In this document: piece by piece, positions 27,135 through 37,000 of the stretch
Numbering within the stretch: the stretch's first letter is position 1
How the letters are laid out: every line of letters starts with the position of its first letter
Assembly: GCF_023715205.1 (NCBI RefSeq)
Contig: NZ_JAMBNR010000014.1
Span: 62,001-126,000 of the forward strand
DNA length: 64,000 bases
DNA from: Mesobacillus maritimus
GTDB lineage: Bacteria > Bacillota > Bacilli > Bacillales > Cytobacillaceae
Direction: 5' to 3'
Made by a program: the position numbers and the translations under genes
Notes under the pieces: model-generated
The model's database searches: none
What the model saw: the letters and a program-made list of their open reading frames with translations, nothing else
Told to the model about the DNA's origin: nothing

Positions 27135-28751
27135 ATGGCTAGGCTGAGTATTACAAGTTATTTAATCAAAGAAGAATACTATGATTTTAGAGATGTAGTA
27201 AGAGAAGACATAGAAGTAGAATATTATCAATTAAATGAAGAATTTAACCTAGATGGTTTAATTGTTGTAGGATACACTTCAAAAAATTCCCCTCAATGGT
27301 TACAGTTATTGCAAAGTGGTTCAAATAGTGATTTGCCTGAGTTACTTAATAGCTCGTCAAGAGCAATATTATTTGTTAGAAGTAATAATCGTATTTTTGC
27401 ATTTCCTTTTGGATTTGGAAGATACCTATTAAAAGATGAAGCAATTGTTAAGGATTTTGGAATAAAAGTTGTATTGAACAGCGTTGATCCTCAAAAATTG
27501 AGAAGTATTGATACAGCGACTATAAGTGAAATGACAATACACTCAAGAACACAAACCAGCAGAACTACAAATGTTAATACATTTGGAATCGATGTTGTCA
27601 AAGACTTTCTGAAATCGGTTACTGGTGAGCCAACCAATGAAGACTTTGGAACAGTAATTACTGGTAGAGAATCCGTCCAGTTCAGCTATGACTTTGAAGA
27701 TAACTTCAGGAAATTTGGAGTAATATGTACCATTTTAGAAGAAAAGTATAACAGTAATAGTTATAGAGAGAATTTTAGCTGGGTTGATAATTTACAAATA
27801 GTAAATGATAGCGTTTTGAAGGGACAACTTGATCAGAAGTTGATTAATAATATTAATGGTCGAGAAGAGAACAAATTGCATCTAGCACCACCAGAAATTA
27901 TTGACTGGAACGATATTGGAGGTTTTTCATTTACTGAACATGGTAATAAAATAAATGACTTGAGTATTGAAGAATATTTCAATTACATCACTAAATTTGA
28001 CGAATTTGATTTAGAAAAGTTAAAGCGTCACTCTGTCTATACTTGGGATAACATTAATGAAAATAGAGTAGCAAAATGGAAGCTATATGACTGTGTAGTA
28101 TTTGAAACAGTTTATGAAGATGAAACATATGTCCTTACTGTAGGAAATTGGTTCAAGATAAATCATGACTTTGCAAATTCAGTAGACGAATATGTTAGGA
28201 ATATACCAACTTCTTCAATTGACTTACCTCCTTGTAAACAAGAGGAAAAAGAAGGGGAATATAATCTTAGAGTTGGACAAGAAGTCACAAATATGATTAC
28301 CCTCGATACAAAGAATGTTATGTATCAAGGAAGTAAAATTGAAATCTGTGATTTAATGAGTAAAGAAAAGCATCTCATTCATGTAAAACCTTGGAAAAGC
28401 TCTTCAACATTAAGTCATTTGTTTTCTCAAGGTAAGGTATCTAGTGAGAGTTTGTTTCAAGACGTTGATTTTAGAAAAGCAAGCAGAGAAAAAATATCAG
28501 AAATTAATGAGGACTATGTTGAATACATTAGTGAGGATCAATATGATCCTTCTGAGATTGAAGTTGTTTATGCAATTATTGATTCTAGTGATAGAGAACT
28601 TCATGAAAGGTTACCATTTTTCTCTAAATTAAATATGATACAATCTGTAAAGCACTTGCGCAATATAAGATACAAAGTAACTCAATTAAAAATCAGAAGA
28701 GAAATAGAAGATAGTGTTGATACAAACAATGAAGAAGTTGTCGTTGGATAG
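27135..28751 (+). CDS. DUF6119 / TIGR04141-family sporadically distributed protein
   Basis: 538 aa. The family hallmark is the block IFAFPFGFGRYLLKDEAIVK and FGIKVVLN, followed by a TATISEMTIHSRTQTSR stretch and FGIDVVKDFLKSVTGEP. Members are patchily distributed, have no assigned function, and are often next to restriction or other defence genes. No transmembrane segment is seen. GTGGAGGGAATTGA precedes the ATG. The gene is clearly more A+T-rich than its neighbours, stands alone, and follows a serine-recombinase remnant, all signs of recent transfer. A role in phage defence is inference from family context only. Confidence 0.75.
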   Translation: MARLSITSYLIKEEYYDFRDVVREDIEVEYYQLNEEFNLDGLIVVGYTSKNSPQWLQLLQSGSNSDLPELLNSSSRAILFVRSNNRIFAFPFGFGRYLLKDEAIVKDFGIKVVLNSVDPQKLRSIDTATISEMTIHSRTQTSRTTNVNTFGIDVVKDFLKSVTGEPTNEDFGTVITGRESVQFSYDFEDNFRKFGVICTILEEKYNSNSYRENFSWVDNLQIVNDSVLKGQLDQKLINNINGREENKLHLAPPEIIDWNDIGGFSFTEHGNKINDLSIEEYFNYITKFDEFDLEKLKRHSVYTWDNINENRVAKWKLYDCVVFETVYEDETYVLTVGNWFKINHDFANSVDEYVRNIPTSSIDLPPCKQEEKEGEYNLRVGQEVTNMITLDTKNVMYQGSKIEICDLMSKEKHLIHVKPWKSSSTLSHLFSQGKVSSESLFQDVDFRKASREKISEINEDYVEYISEDQYDPSEIEVVYAIIDSSDRELHERLPFFSKLNMIQSVKHLRNIRYKVTQLKIRREIEDSVDTNNEEVVVG

Positions 28752-28867
28752 TAAAATCCCTTTAACAAAAACGTTTGTATACACCAGATTCTCCACCCAA
28801 TGTGATTTTTCTAGAACTTTCATTTCTACTTTTAGTATTGACTTGTCAACTGAATGTACTGTTGAAC

Positions 28868-28903
28868 ACGCATCTAACCAAGTTATGATTAGATGCTTTT
28901 TTT
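28868..28903 (+). terminator. Terminator after the DUF6119 gene
   Basis: GCATCTAA and TTAGATGC arms followed by TTTTTTTA, about 120 bases after the stop. Confidence 0.65.
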
Positions 28904-28975
28904 ATGGGGAAAGTTGAACCCTGCATATTTAATGAAATATCGATATTATTACCTTTTTTTAATATGAATTACTAA

Positions 28976-29110
28976 TTAGCGACAATGTCATTCGAGATGA
29001 TTAATTCATTCCAGTGAATAACGCCGTCGCCATTGCCATCCGCCATCTGCAGAGTATTAGGATGGCTGCAACTAAGCTTGCACAGTCGCCAGCTTTCGTT
29101 TAATCCCACA
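28976..29110 (-). pseudogene. Fragment encoding a perfect EF-hand calcium loop
   Basis: The minus-strand frame ends with LQMADGNGDGVIHWNELIIS. DGNGDGVIHWNE has acidic or polar ligands at EF-hand positions 1, 3, 5 and 12 and Gly at 6. The upstream part of the frame runs into the 320-bp repeat, so this is probably the C-terminal scrap of a calcium-binding or dockerin-like protein. Confidence 0.35.
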
Positions 29111-29116
29111 TCTGGG

Positions 29117-29434
29117 TAAACGGAAAAATTCCGGCTAAATTGGGAAATATCCATATTTCCTTAAAAATAAGAGGAGTTTTTCCGGTTATATGATCCAAAT
29201 CCTTGGATTTTTATATGATTTAGTGCAGTTAATCGGAATATTTCCGCCTATCTCCTCTTATTAAGCATCCCCTAAATACAATAGCAGGAAATTCACCGCC
29301 TATGAATTCTCATAGGGGGAGCAGTTTGCAATCTGAAGAGAGCAAATAGCAAGGGATCACCCCACGGGGCGTTGGTCTAGGCAGGATTCACCGCCTTTTT
29401 TGTAGAAGTCTTTATTGAACGAACAGGCAGGTTA
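29117..29434 (+). repeat. 320-bp dispersed repeat, copy A
   Basis: Nearly the whole stretch recurs at 50965-51291. It begins TAAACGGAAAAATTCCGG, contains nested palindromes such as GGAAATATCCATATTTCC and GGAATATTTCC, and ends in the tail ACGAACAGGCAGGTTA shared with the shorter cassette repeats. No coding capacity. Confidence 0.8.
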
Positions 29435-29503
29435 GCGGATATAGAACTTGTAAAATTAAAAACGTGTGACTTATAGAAAAAAAGAGATATTAGGAGGTTG
29501 GTA

Positions 29504-29818
29504 ATGACTCTACTTATCATGGCAAGTAGGTTTATTTGCGAAATCTTAGCTCTCATCATTTTTGGTATCTGGGGCTTTCAGCAAGGGAAAATGATTGGAG
29601 CTATTGGAGTACCCTTAGTGGTAGCAGTTATTTGGTCTATGTTGGGTTCCCCCAATGCACCTTATAAACTGCAAGGTTTTTATGGTTCTATTTTAGAGTT
29701 AGTCCTTTTTTCAGCAGCAAGTTTTCTCCTATATAGTCTGGGACATACATACTTAGCTTTCATCTACTTCATCATTGCATTTGGAGTATCGATGCTTATT
29801 CATTTTATGGATATATAG
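29504..29818 (+). CDS. YrdB-like small membrane protein (DUF2568)
   Basis: 104 aa, four hydrophobic helices, with the family pattern FICEILALIIFGIWGFQQGK and the GSPNAP motif between helices 2 and 3. Function unknown, located in the membrane. TAGGAGGTTGGTA sets the ATG at 29504. It is a single-gene unit lying between two repeat tails (29434 and 29955). Confidence 0.75.
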   Translation: MTLLIMASRFICEILALIIFGIWGFQQGKMIGAIGVPLVVAVIWSMLGSPNAPYKLQGFYGSILELVLFSAASFLLYSLGHTYLAFIYFIIAFGVSMLIHFMDI

Positions 29819-29943
29819 TATAAAAGGGCCTTTATCCACGATAGGGGGATCACTTCTGTATTAATGGATGTACATCAACTTTTTTTGTTTTTATAAAAGA
29901 AAGCATTGATTAAAGAAAGATTTATGCCTATTAATGTTGAATT

Positions 29944-29972
29944 TCTTATGGAATAAACGGGGCAGTATAGGG
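29944..29972 (+). repeat. Cassette-repeat tail (partial)
   Basis: ATAAACGGGGCAGTATAGGG, tail only, 110 bases upstream of the acetyltransferase pseudogene. Confidence 0.5.
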
Positions 29973-30083
29973 AGCGAATCTAGGAAGATATTTTATAAAA
30001 GCTAAATACATGTCATCGAATTTATTACAAGATAACAAGAAAATAACAAAAAAAGCAGTAAACAAAAATGAGGAGGTATTGTA

Positions 30084-30528
30084 GTGAACCAACCCCAAAT
30101 CCTAATTACTCAGTATAATCCAAAGTACGCTGAACAAACAGTGAAAATGTGGCGAAATAGTAAGGAACGGGCAATTGGTCAGAAAGAAATTCATAGTTTT
30201 GCAATCACGTTCATTTTTTAAATAAAATATTACCTGAACAGTTTCAAATAACTTTAGCGTTAATTGACGATAGAGTAGTTGGAATGATTGCTTCTAATGA
30301 AACGGAAATAAGCCAACTTTATATATATAGATTATCAAGGAATGGATATAGGTCAAACAACTAGATAAAGTAAAAGCAAAATCAAGTGGGAGATTAACAT
30401 TATATACATTTGAAGTAAATGAGAATGCACAACGATTTTATGAAAAGAATGGATTTAAAATCATTGGTAGAGGCCACGAAAATGAAGAAAATTTACCTGA
30501 TATTCACTATGAATGGATATCAAAATAA
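30084..30528 (+). pseudogene. GNAT acetyltransferase with frameshifts
   Basis: GTG at 30084 after GGAGGTATTGTA starts MNQPQILITQYNPKYAEQTV. Later frames give LPEQFQITLALIDDRVVGMI and SGRLTLYTFEVNENAQRFYE with KNGFKIIGRGHE, a normal GNAT ending. At least two frame changes (near 30215 and 30340) break it. Likely once an antibiotic- or amine-modifying acetyltransferase; substrate unknown. Confidence 0.75.
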
Positions 30529-30645
30529 ACAATCCTAACGGAGACTACAGGTATTAAAAAGCTATAGGAAAAGCAATGACTTAACGAATGAATGTCGGTT
30601 CTTTTTGGTGTTGGTTGAAACACTAGCCCAAATTGTGGAGTGATG

Positions 30646-30740
30646 TACTTAAACGAACGGGTACAAGAGTTGAAGAATGGAGCTGGCTGTCATATTGGCG
30701 GCTTTTTTATTGTGGTAACGGGCAGGATTGTTTAATCTAA
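30646..30740 (+). repeat. Cassette-type intergenic repeat, copy 3
   Basis: Starts TACTTAAACGAACGGGTACA, then AGAGTTGAAGAATGGAGC, hairpin region, TTTTTTATTGTGG and tail TAACGGGCAGGATTGTTTAA. It lies between two decayed acetyltransferase genes. Confidence 0.7.
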
Positions 30741-30792
30741 CAATTATATATAATTTTCGGATAAACGAGAGGAGGTGAATAAAAGAGATAAA

Positions 30793-31040
30793 ATGGATAT
30801 TAGGAAACTTAATAAAACTGATAAAGTTCCAATAGAAATTGTTGTTAGTGGCGGATCCCTCAAGAGCGATTGTTGAGGAATATGTTAATAGCAGCGAATG
30901 TTTTGTAGCTGAAAATTGGACAGCAAATTATTGGAGTTAATGTATTACTTCCAACAAGACCAGAGACAGTGGAACTTGTGAATATTGCAGTGGTAGAAGA
31001 GCAGCATCAGACAGGAGTTAGGTATTTTGATATCGTCTAA
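30793..31040 (+). pseudogene. Second GNAT acetyltransferase remnant
   Basis: After GGAGGTGAATAAAAG the frame begins MDIRKLNKTDKVPIEIVV. Other frames give VADPSRAIVEEYVNSSECFV and QQIIGVNVLLPTRPETVELV with NIAVVEEQHQ, the strand 4-helix 3 region of GNAT enzymes. Acetyl-CoA site and C-terminus are lost. Confidence 0.65.
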
Positions 31041-31066
31041 AAGATGACCATAGGGCCAGCCTAATA

Positions 31067-31591
31067 ATGAATAATTTGAATAATCAGAAATTATGTGTAT
31101 TTTACGATCTTGTTGGTTATAATAAAACTTGGAGTACTTACTCCAACGAAATCAGAGGAGCTGATAAAACGCAATTTATTCCTTATTTACAGTTGAACGG
31201 AAATACAAGAGAAGCCATTGGATTTTATGAAAAGGTATTCCATGCAGAAACTTTAGGAGTTATTACATTTGGAGAAATGCCTACTTCCCCAGATTTTCCT
31301 TTACCTGAGGATGCAAAAGACCTTGTTGCACACGCTACGATTAAGGTTGGAGAGTCAGTCATTATGTTTTCAGATACATTCCCTGGTCAACCAGCTCAAG
31401 AGGGAAACCTGGTAACCATTTGCATTACGTTTGACAATACAGACAAAGCTCGACAAGTGTTTGATGCATTACAAGATGGCGGACAAGTTGAAATGCCACT
31501 TTCAGAAACAAGTTTTAATCCTGCTTACGGGGTCATTAAAGATAAATTCGGTGTAACATTTCAATTTTACAATGAAGGATCTCAAGGTTAG
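31067..31591 (+). CDS. VOC-family (PhnB/glyoxalase-like) protein
   Basis: The core begins TQFIPYLQLNGNTREAIGFY and contains FGEMPTSPDFPLPEDAKDLV, the PhnB-type 3-demethylubiquinone-methyltransferase-like pattern. The fold is a metal-site beta-alpha-beta module. The first 33 codons look foreign to the family. AGGAG stands eight bases before ACG at 31169, exactly where the family's start is expected, so the original ATG may have mutated or ACG may be used weakly. Function unknown. Confidence 0.7.
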   Translation: MNNLNNQKLCVFYDLVGYNKTWSTYSNEIRGADKTQFIPYLQLNGNTREAIGFYEKVFHAETLGVITFGEMPTSPDFPLPEDAKDLVAHATIKVGESVIMFSDTFPGQPAQEGNLVTICITFDNTDKARQVFDALQDGGQVEMPLSETSFNPAYGVIKDKFGVTFQFYNEGSQG

Positions 31592-31607
31592 TACATACGA
31601 TGATAGT

Positions 31608-31647
31608 AAAAAAAACGGCTTTGTACGGATGACAAAGTCGTTTTTTA
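31608..31647 (+). terminator. Terminator of the VOC gene
   Basis: AAAACGGCTTTGT pairs with ACAAAGTCGTTTT around seven bases, followed by TTAATGG. Confidence 0.7.
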
Positions 31648-31797
31648 ATGGTTCCCTTACTCACAAAACTGACCGTAAAAGTTTGGGAGTATAACAGGGA
31701 GCAATAGGTATCCTTTACTATCTGCTAATGTTCATGAAGGAGTTTCATTTCTAAAAGAGAATAAAGTACCTTATCATTTTTATTAGAGGAGATTTGA

Positions 31798-32020
31798 TGG
31801 ATGTTAGAAACGCTACAATAAACGATGTTCCTATATTGGTTCCTTTGATGGAGCAACTTGGTTATCCAACCTCTGTTGAAAAGTTTGCAATTAAGCAGAA
31901 AGTTAACAAGGTGCCATTTCAATTGTTTGAATAGCGGAAATCGGTCAGAGAGAAAAGATGCCCACCAATTCTATTCAAGTATGGGCTATAAAGCTAAAAG
32001 TATCGGATTCGATGTAATTC
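31798..32020 (+). pseudogene. Third GNAT acetyltransferase remnant, internally deleted
   Basis: ATG after GAGGAGATTTG gives MDVRNATINDVPILVPLMEQ and LGYPTSVEKF, a GNAT N-terminus. Another frame directly after gives RKDAHQFYSSMGYKAKS, the GNAT C-terminus. The acetyl-CoA-binding middle is missing. Confidence 0.65.
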
Positions 32021-32316
32021 AGGCTATGTTTTCAGTAAAACAGTTCAGTCTCGGATTTACTAAACATATCTAGATGAGAATATTAGTAATCATAACACTT
32101 TAGTCCAAGCCGAAATGCAAAAAATCAAATAAGCCTGAATAAATTTGAAAAGGCCAAAAGAATTTGGTGATCATTCAGTTACCTAGTTAACTACCATGAA
32201 AATAAACTTCTGTAACTAAAGGAAAAAGGCAATACTTAAGAAGACGCAGCTCATTCATTTTTTTAAAAAGGGGAGAGCGCCTGATTTATTGATCTATTGT
32301 AGGAATACGGACTGGA

Positions 32317-33540
32317 TTATGATGCTTCAGGTTCTTGTAATGTTACTGAGTATCCCAAACTTTCAAGTCTGCGTAGGGAATGCCGAACAATTGACTGTTG
32401 TCTCTGTTTATCAAAGTAGTCTTCGCCTAAGTCTACATATATTTTTTTACGCGTTAAGAGATAATAAGCAATTCTCAACATGGCATGAGCCACTACTATT
32501 CCTGCACGTTTCTTTCCCTTTCGTGATGCTGTACGCCGATACAGTGCTCCGAGATAGTTTTTAGATCCTCTGACAGAATGAGCTGCTTCTGTTAATGCTG
32601 ACCTCAAATATTTGTTTCCTTTTTTAGTTTTAGATGATTTTCTTTTTCCCGCACTTTCGTTATGTCCAGGAACCAATCCTGCCCAAGAACACATATGAGC
32701 TGCACTTGGAAATTGATTTTTAACATCTGTTCCGATTTCGGATAAAATTTGCTCAGCCATTCTGGTAGCTATGCCCGGGATAGAGTCTAAGCGTTCAACG
32801 TCTTCTTGATGGGAGCTAACTCTTCCTGCTACTTCGTGATCGAGCATCTCGATTTGTTCAGTTAAAAAATCAATATGCTTCAAAATTGTTTTCAACATTA
32901 GTCGTTGATGTGAATTGATATAACCTTTAAGGGCAAGCATTAGTTCATCTTTTTTCTTTTTCATTGTACGTCGAGCGAAGTTTGCTAGTTTTTCAGGGTC
33001 CTCTTCTCCTTCGGCAATAGCGTTAAGCATATCCCGAGCTGAAACGCCCATAACGTCTGAAACCACAGAGCCTAGCTTAATATTTGCACCCTCTAATACC
33101 TTTTGAATGCGATTATGTTGCCTAGCTCGTTCTTCAATAATACTCCTGCGATATCGAACCAGTTCACGTAATTCTCGTTGATTACGATCAGGGATATAAC
33201 TAGCTTTTAAGAGTCCATGACGAAGAAGTTTGGCAATCCATTCTGCATCTTTGACATCAGTTTTACGTCCTGGGACTGCCTTCATATGTTGGGCATTCAC
33301 AACAAGAAACTCAATATCTTCCGCTTCTAGTAAATTAACAATAGGCTTCCAGTAAACACTTGTACTTTCCATTGCAACATGGGTACAATTATGCTCTTTA
33401 ATCCAGTCAACCAACTGTATTAGAAATACAGTTTTAGTTGAAAAAGTTTGAATCTCCTTTCCTTCTGGTGTCATAATACAAGCAGTAATATTGTCCTTAT
33501 GAACATCCATACCGCATGCTCTTTCAATGACTACATCCAT
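32317..33540 (-). CDS. IS110-family transposase (DEDD recombinase)
   Basis: 407 aa. The N-terminal RuvC-like domain shows ACGMDVHKDNI, VAMESTSVYWKPI and KTDVKDAEWIAKLLRHGLL (the DEDD acidic residues). The C-terminal domain has LDSIPGIATRMAEQIL with the catalytic Ser region SWAGLVPGHNESAGKRKSS. GGAAGGATG seven bases before ATG 33540 sets the start; upstream codons in frame lack a ribosome site. Such enzymes move without terminal inverted repeats, guided by a bridge RNA from the adjacent non-coding end. The frame is intact, so the element may be active. Confidence 0.92.
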   Translation of the reverse strand: MDVVIERACGMDVHKDNITACIMTPEGKEIQTFSTKTVFLIQLVDWIKEHNCTHVAMESTSVYWKPIVNLLEAEDIEFLVVNAQHMKAVPGRKTDVKDAEWIAKLLRHGLLKASYIPDRNQRELRELVRYRRSIIEERARQHNRIQKVLEGANIKLGSVVSDVMGVSARDMLNAIAEGEEDPEKLANFARRTMKKKKDELMLALKGYINSHQRLMLKTILKHIDFLTEQIEMLDHEVAGRVSSHQEDVERLDSIPGIATRMAEQILSEIGTDVKNQFPSAAHMCSWAGLVPGHNESAGKRKSSKTKKGNKYLRSALTEAAHSVRGSKNYLGALYRRTASRKGKKRAGIVVAHAMLRIAYYLLTRKKIYVDLGEDYFDKQRQQSIVRHSLRRLESLGYSVTLQEPEAS

Positions 33541-33554
33541 TGAAAACATCCTTC

Positions 33555-33795
33555 CTACGGCTCTGAATATAATTGGAGGCTGGTGCAGCAACCAGAATGG
33601 GATTAATCTACCATGTGTGCTTCCCGTAAGGGAGCGACAGTCAGTGGTGCACCGTGGTCGTTGGAGTCAGACTAACGGATGGGCTCTAACGCACCATAGT
33701 TAAGCGACCTTCCTCTCCCAGCCGTAGAATCAGTATTGACGGTTCTTAACCATTTTCATTCTCTGTGGTGAAGCGCTGATTTTTGCGCTTCATGG
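33555..33795 (-). ncRNA. Candidate bridge RNA of the IS110 element
   Basis: The non-coding stretch directly upstream of the transposase start is the place where IS110-group elements encode their bridge RNA. It is G+C-richer than its surroundings and has several hairpins: GCTTCCC/GGGAGC near 33620 and a perfect GAAGCGC/GCGCTTC at about 33770-33792. Guide loops could not be assigned by eye. Confidence 0.5.
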
Positions 33796-33797
33796 AT

Positions 33798-33880
33798 GGC
33801 TAACGGGTGCAAGAGTTAAAGTTTCAGCTGCCATTAACTGGGCAGCTTTTTCTTGTTGGGCCAATGAAGCTTGTAGTTTA
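33798..33880 (+). repeat. Cassette-type intergenic repeat, copy 4
   Basis: TAACGGGTGCAAGAGTTAAA, hairpin AGCTGCCATTAACTGGGCAGCT and TTTTCTTGTTGGG, tail decayed (CCAATGAAGCTTG). It begins right where the IS110 non-coding end stops. Confidence 0.65.
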
Positions 33881-34062
33881 GAGCGAAAAATGCCGTATGC
33901 GGTACACTCTTCAAAAAGGGATTAATAATGGATGAAAGTTCAAGGTGTTTTAAGAATATCGATGTATTATATTTGTTCTGTCGTTGCAATGGAAAGTAAC
34001 TGTATAATATATTAGTGAATAATTTAGTTCCTTTTTTAGGTACTGACGAAAGGAGATCACCA

Positions 34063-37000
34063 TTGAGTTTTATATACAATACTAAGGATATTCTAGAACG
34101 AGTATCCGATGGATTTTATTCGTTAAATAATGAATTAAAATTTGAATATATAAATAATGTTACAGAAAAACTTTTACAAATAAAACGAGAAAATGCGATT
34201 GGACAATATATTTGTGATGTATTACCACACAGTGACTTGCATAAATTTGTATTACACTATAAAAGGGCATTGTCCGAACAAGTACCTGTAGAATTTGAAG
34301 AGTTTTTTAATAATAGATGGTATGAAATAAGGGCATTTCCTTCGAAGGAAGGCTTGTCTGTACTTTTTAGAGATATTACAGAAAAAAAGAAAGAGTTTCA
34401 AGACATTAATTTTCTAGCTAATTACGATGTTATAACAGAAATACCGAACCGTATTTACTTTTATAAATACTTAAAACGCAGGTTACAATCACAATCTATT
34501 GTTGGTTCATTTGCTGTTTTATTTATAGATATAAATAATTTTAAAAATGTAAATGATACATATGGTCATGGAGTAGGCGATTTGGTATTAAAACAAATCT
34601 CAAGGCAAATTGAGAAAAAAATAAATCAATTTGGTTGCATAGCTCGATACTCTGGAGATGAATTTCTTCTAACGTTGGAAAACCTTGACGATAATGAAAT
34701 TTCATCTGTGATTAAACGAATAATTGATTCATTTTCAAGTCCATTTTGTATAAATGGGTTTGACATAAGAATTTCAATCTCTGTTGGGGTTAGCCAGTTT
34801 CCTAAAGATGGACAAAGTGAAGAGTTATTAATAAAACATTCAGAAAACGCAATGTATCAGGCGAAAAAAGAGGGGAGAAATAAATATAAGTTCTACGCCT
34901 TTGAAGAAAATGAAGGAAGAGTAGATGCTTTAAAATTAGAGTTAGAGCTCCACAAGGCGATAGAAAATAATCAGTTATTACTTCACTATCAACCTAAAAT
35001 CAATTTAACTACTGGGAAAATTGTGGGTGTTGAGGCATTACTTCGTTGGGACCATCCAGAATGGGGAATGGTATCGCCAGAAACATTTATACCTATTGCT
35101 GAAGAGACAGGTTTAATTTTACCTATTGGAGAATGGGTTTTGAATGCTGCCTGTAAACAAAATAAAACTTGGCAGCAACAAGGGTTTTCAACAGTTGTTT
35201 CCGTCAATTTATCAGCTATACAATTTAATCAGACAAATATTATTAATACCATTGAATCCATTCTTCAAAAAACAGGAGTAGAACCACACTTTTTAGAAAT
35301 TGAGATTACTGAAAGTATGACAGTGGATATTGACCGTACAATATTATTATTACAACAGCTTAAAAAGATTGGAGTCCATGTTAGTATCGATGATTTTGGT
35401 ACAGGTTTCAGTTCATTAAGTTACTTAAAAAATTTTCCTGTTGATACCTTAAAAATCGACCAGTCTTTTGTTAAAGAACTTCGAAACAACCCAAATGGTG
35501 AAACCATAGTTAAAACCATTATCTCAATGGCTCATAATTTGAATTTGATTGTAGTGGCAGAAGGAATAGAAACAAAAGAACAACTAGTTTTTCTACAACA
35601 ACATTTATGTGATGAAGGACAGGGATATTTTTTAAGTAAGCCTTTAACAGCATTCCAATTACAAGAAAAACGGTTTGAAATAGAAAAAATAGTTGAAAAA
35701 CATGGAATCCCTAAAGATATTAATGAACAATTGTTAATGAAAGAATTATTGGAATCAGCCCAAAGAGAGTTACACGATACGATTCGTTTGCAGCAAGGGA
35801 TGATATTTAAGTATAAGAATATTAATGAACGATTTATTCATACACAATGTGACGGGGAATTATTATACCGACTTGGAATGATTCCTTCTCAAGTTATAGG
35901 AAAAGAATTAGCTGATTTTCTTCCTTATAGAACTGCCCTCGATAAAACTGCCTACTATAAGATGGCATGGGAAGGAGAGGAATTTGTTACATATGAGGAA
36001 GAGTTAAATGGAATTAATTATCTTACAACTTTGCGTCCTATTAAAAAAGCTGGAGAAGTAGTACAAGTCATAGGTTCATGTATAGATATAACGAAACGTA
36101 AAAAAGCGGAGAAAGCATTACAAGAAAGCGAGGCTAAATATCGGCTGATTTCGGAAAACATGACGGACATAATCATGTTATTGGATATATTTGGAACGAT
36201 ACAGTATGCATCACCTTCCCTTGGAAAAGTAATGGGTAACCCATTAGAATCCTATATAGGTAAAAGTTCGTTTGATTTAATACATCCTGATGACAAGCAA
36301 AGCGTAATAATGGGATTTAAAAAAGTACTAAACACTATGAATCCATTAAGGCTGGAAGCTCGTTTTGTGAACATTGTTGGGAAATCGTTATTATTTGAAG
36401 GACTAGGTACCCCAGTCCTTGGAGAAAATGGCGATCCTGAACATTTTATAGTAGTGGGGAGAGACATTACTGAAAAAAGGGAAATGGAAGAACAACTCTC
36501 AAAATCAGAGAAATTATCAGTTGTGGGTCAACTTGCTGCAGGTGTTGCACATGAAATCAGAAACCCTATAACTTCCATAAAAGGATTTATTAAGCTTTTA
36601 GAGGAAGGAATCATGAAGAAAGAATTTTTCGAAGTAATTTCCAAAGATTTTAAACAAGTTGAGGAAATTCTTGAAGAATTTATTAATCTTGCCAAACCAA
36701 AAGAAATTCAATTAAAAAAGGTTAATATTAAAAATATACTTAAAGAAGTTGTGACATTAATAAAACCAGAAGCAAATTTGAAAAGCGTAGAAATTTTCCA
36801 AGAGTATAAACAAAATCTTCCTCAGATTATGTGTGATTCAAACCAAATAAAACAAGTTTTCCTAAATATAATAAAAAATAGCATTGAAGCCATTCCTAAA
36901 AATGGGTTTGTAGAAATCCAAGGGAGTATAGAAGGAAAAAATGTCCTGATAAAAATAATCGATAATGGAATAGGGATAAGTGAGGAGCGAGTTCAGAAAT

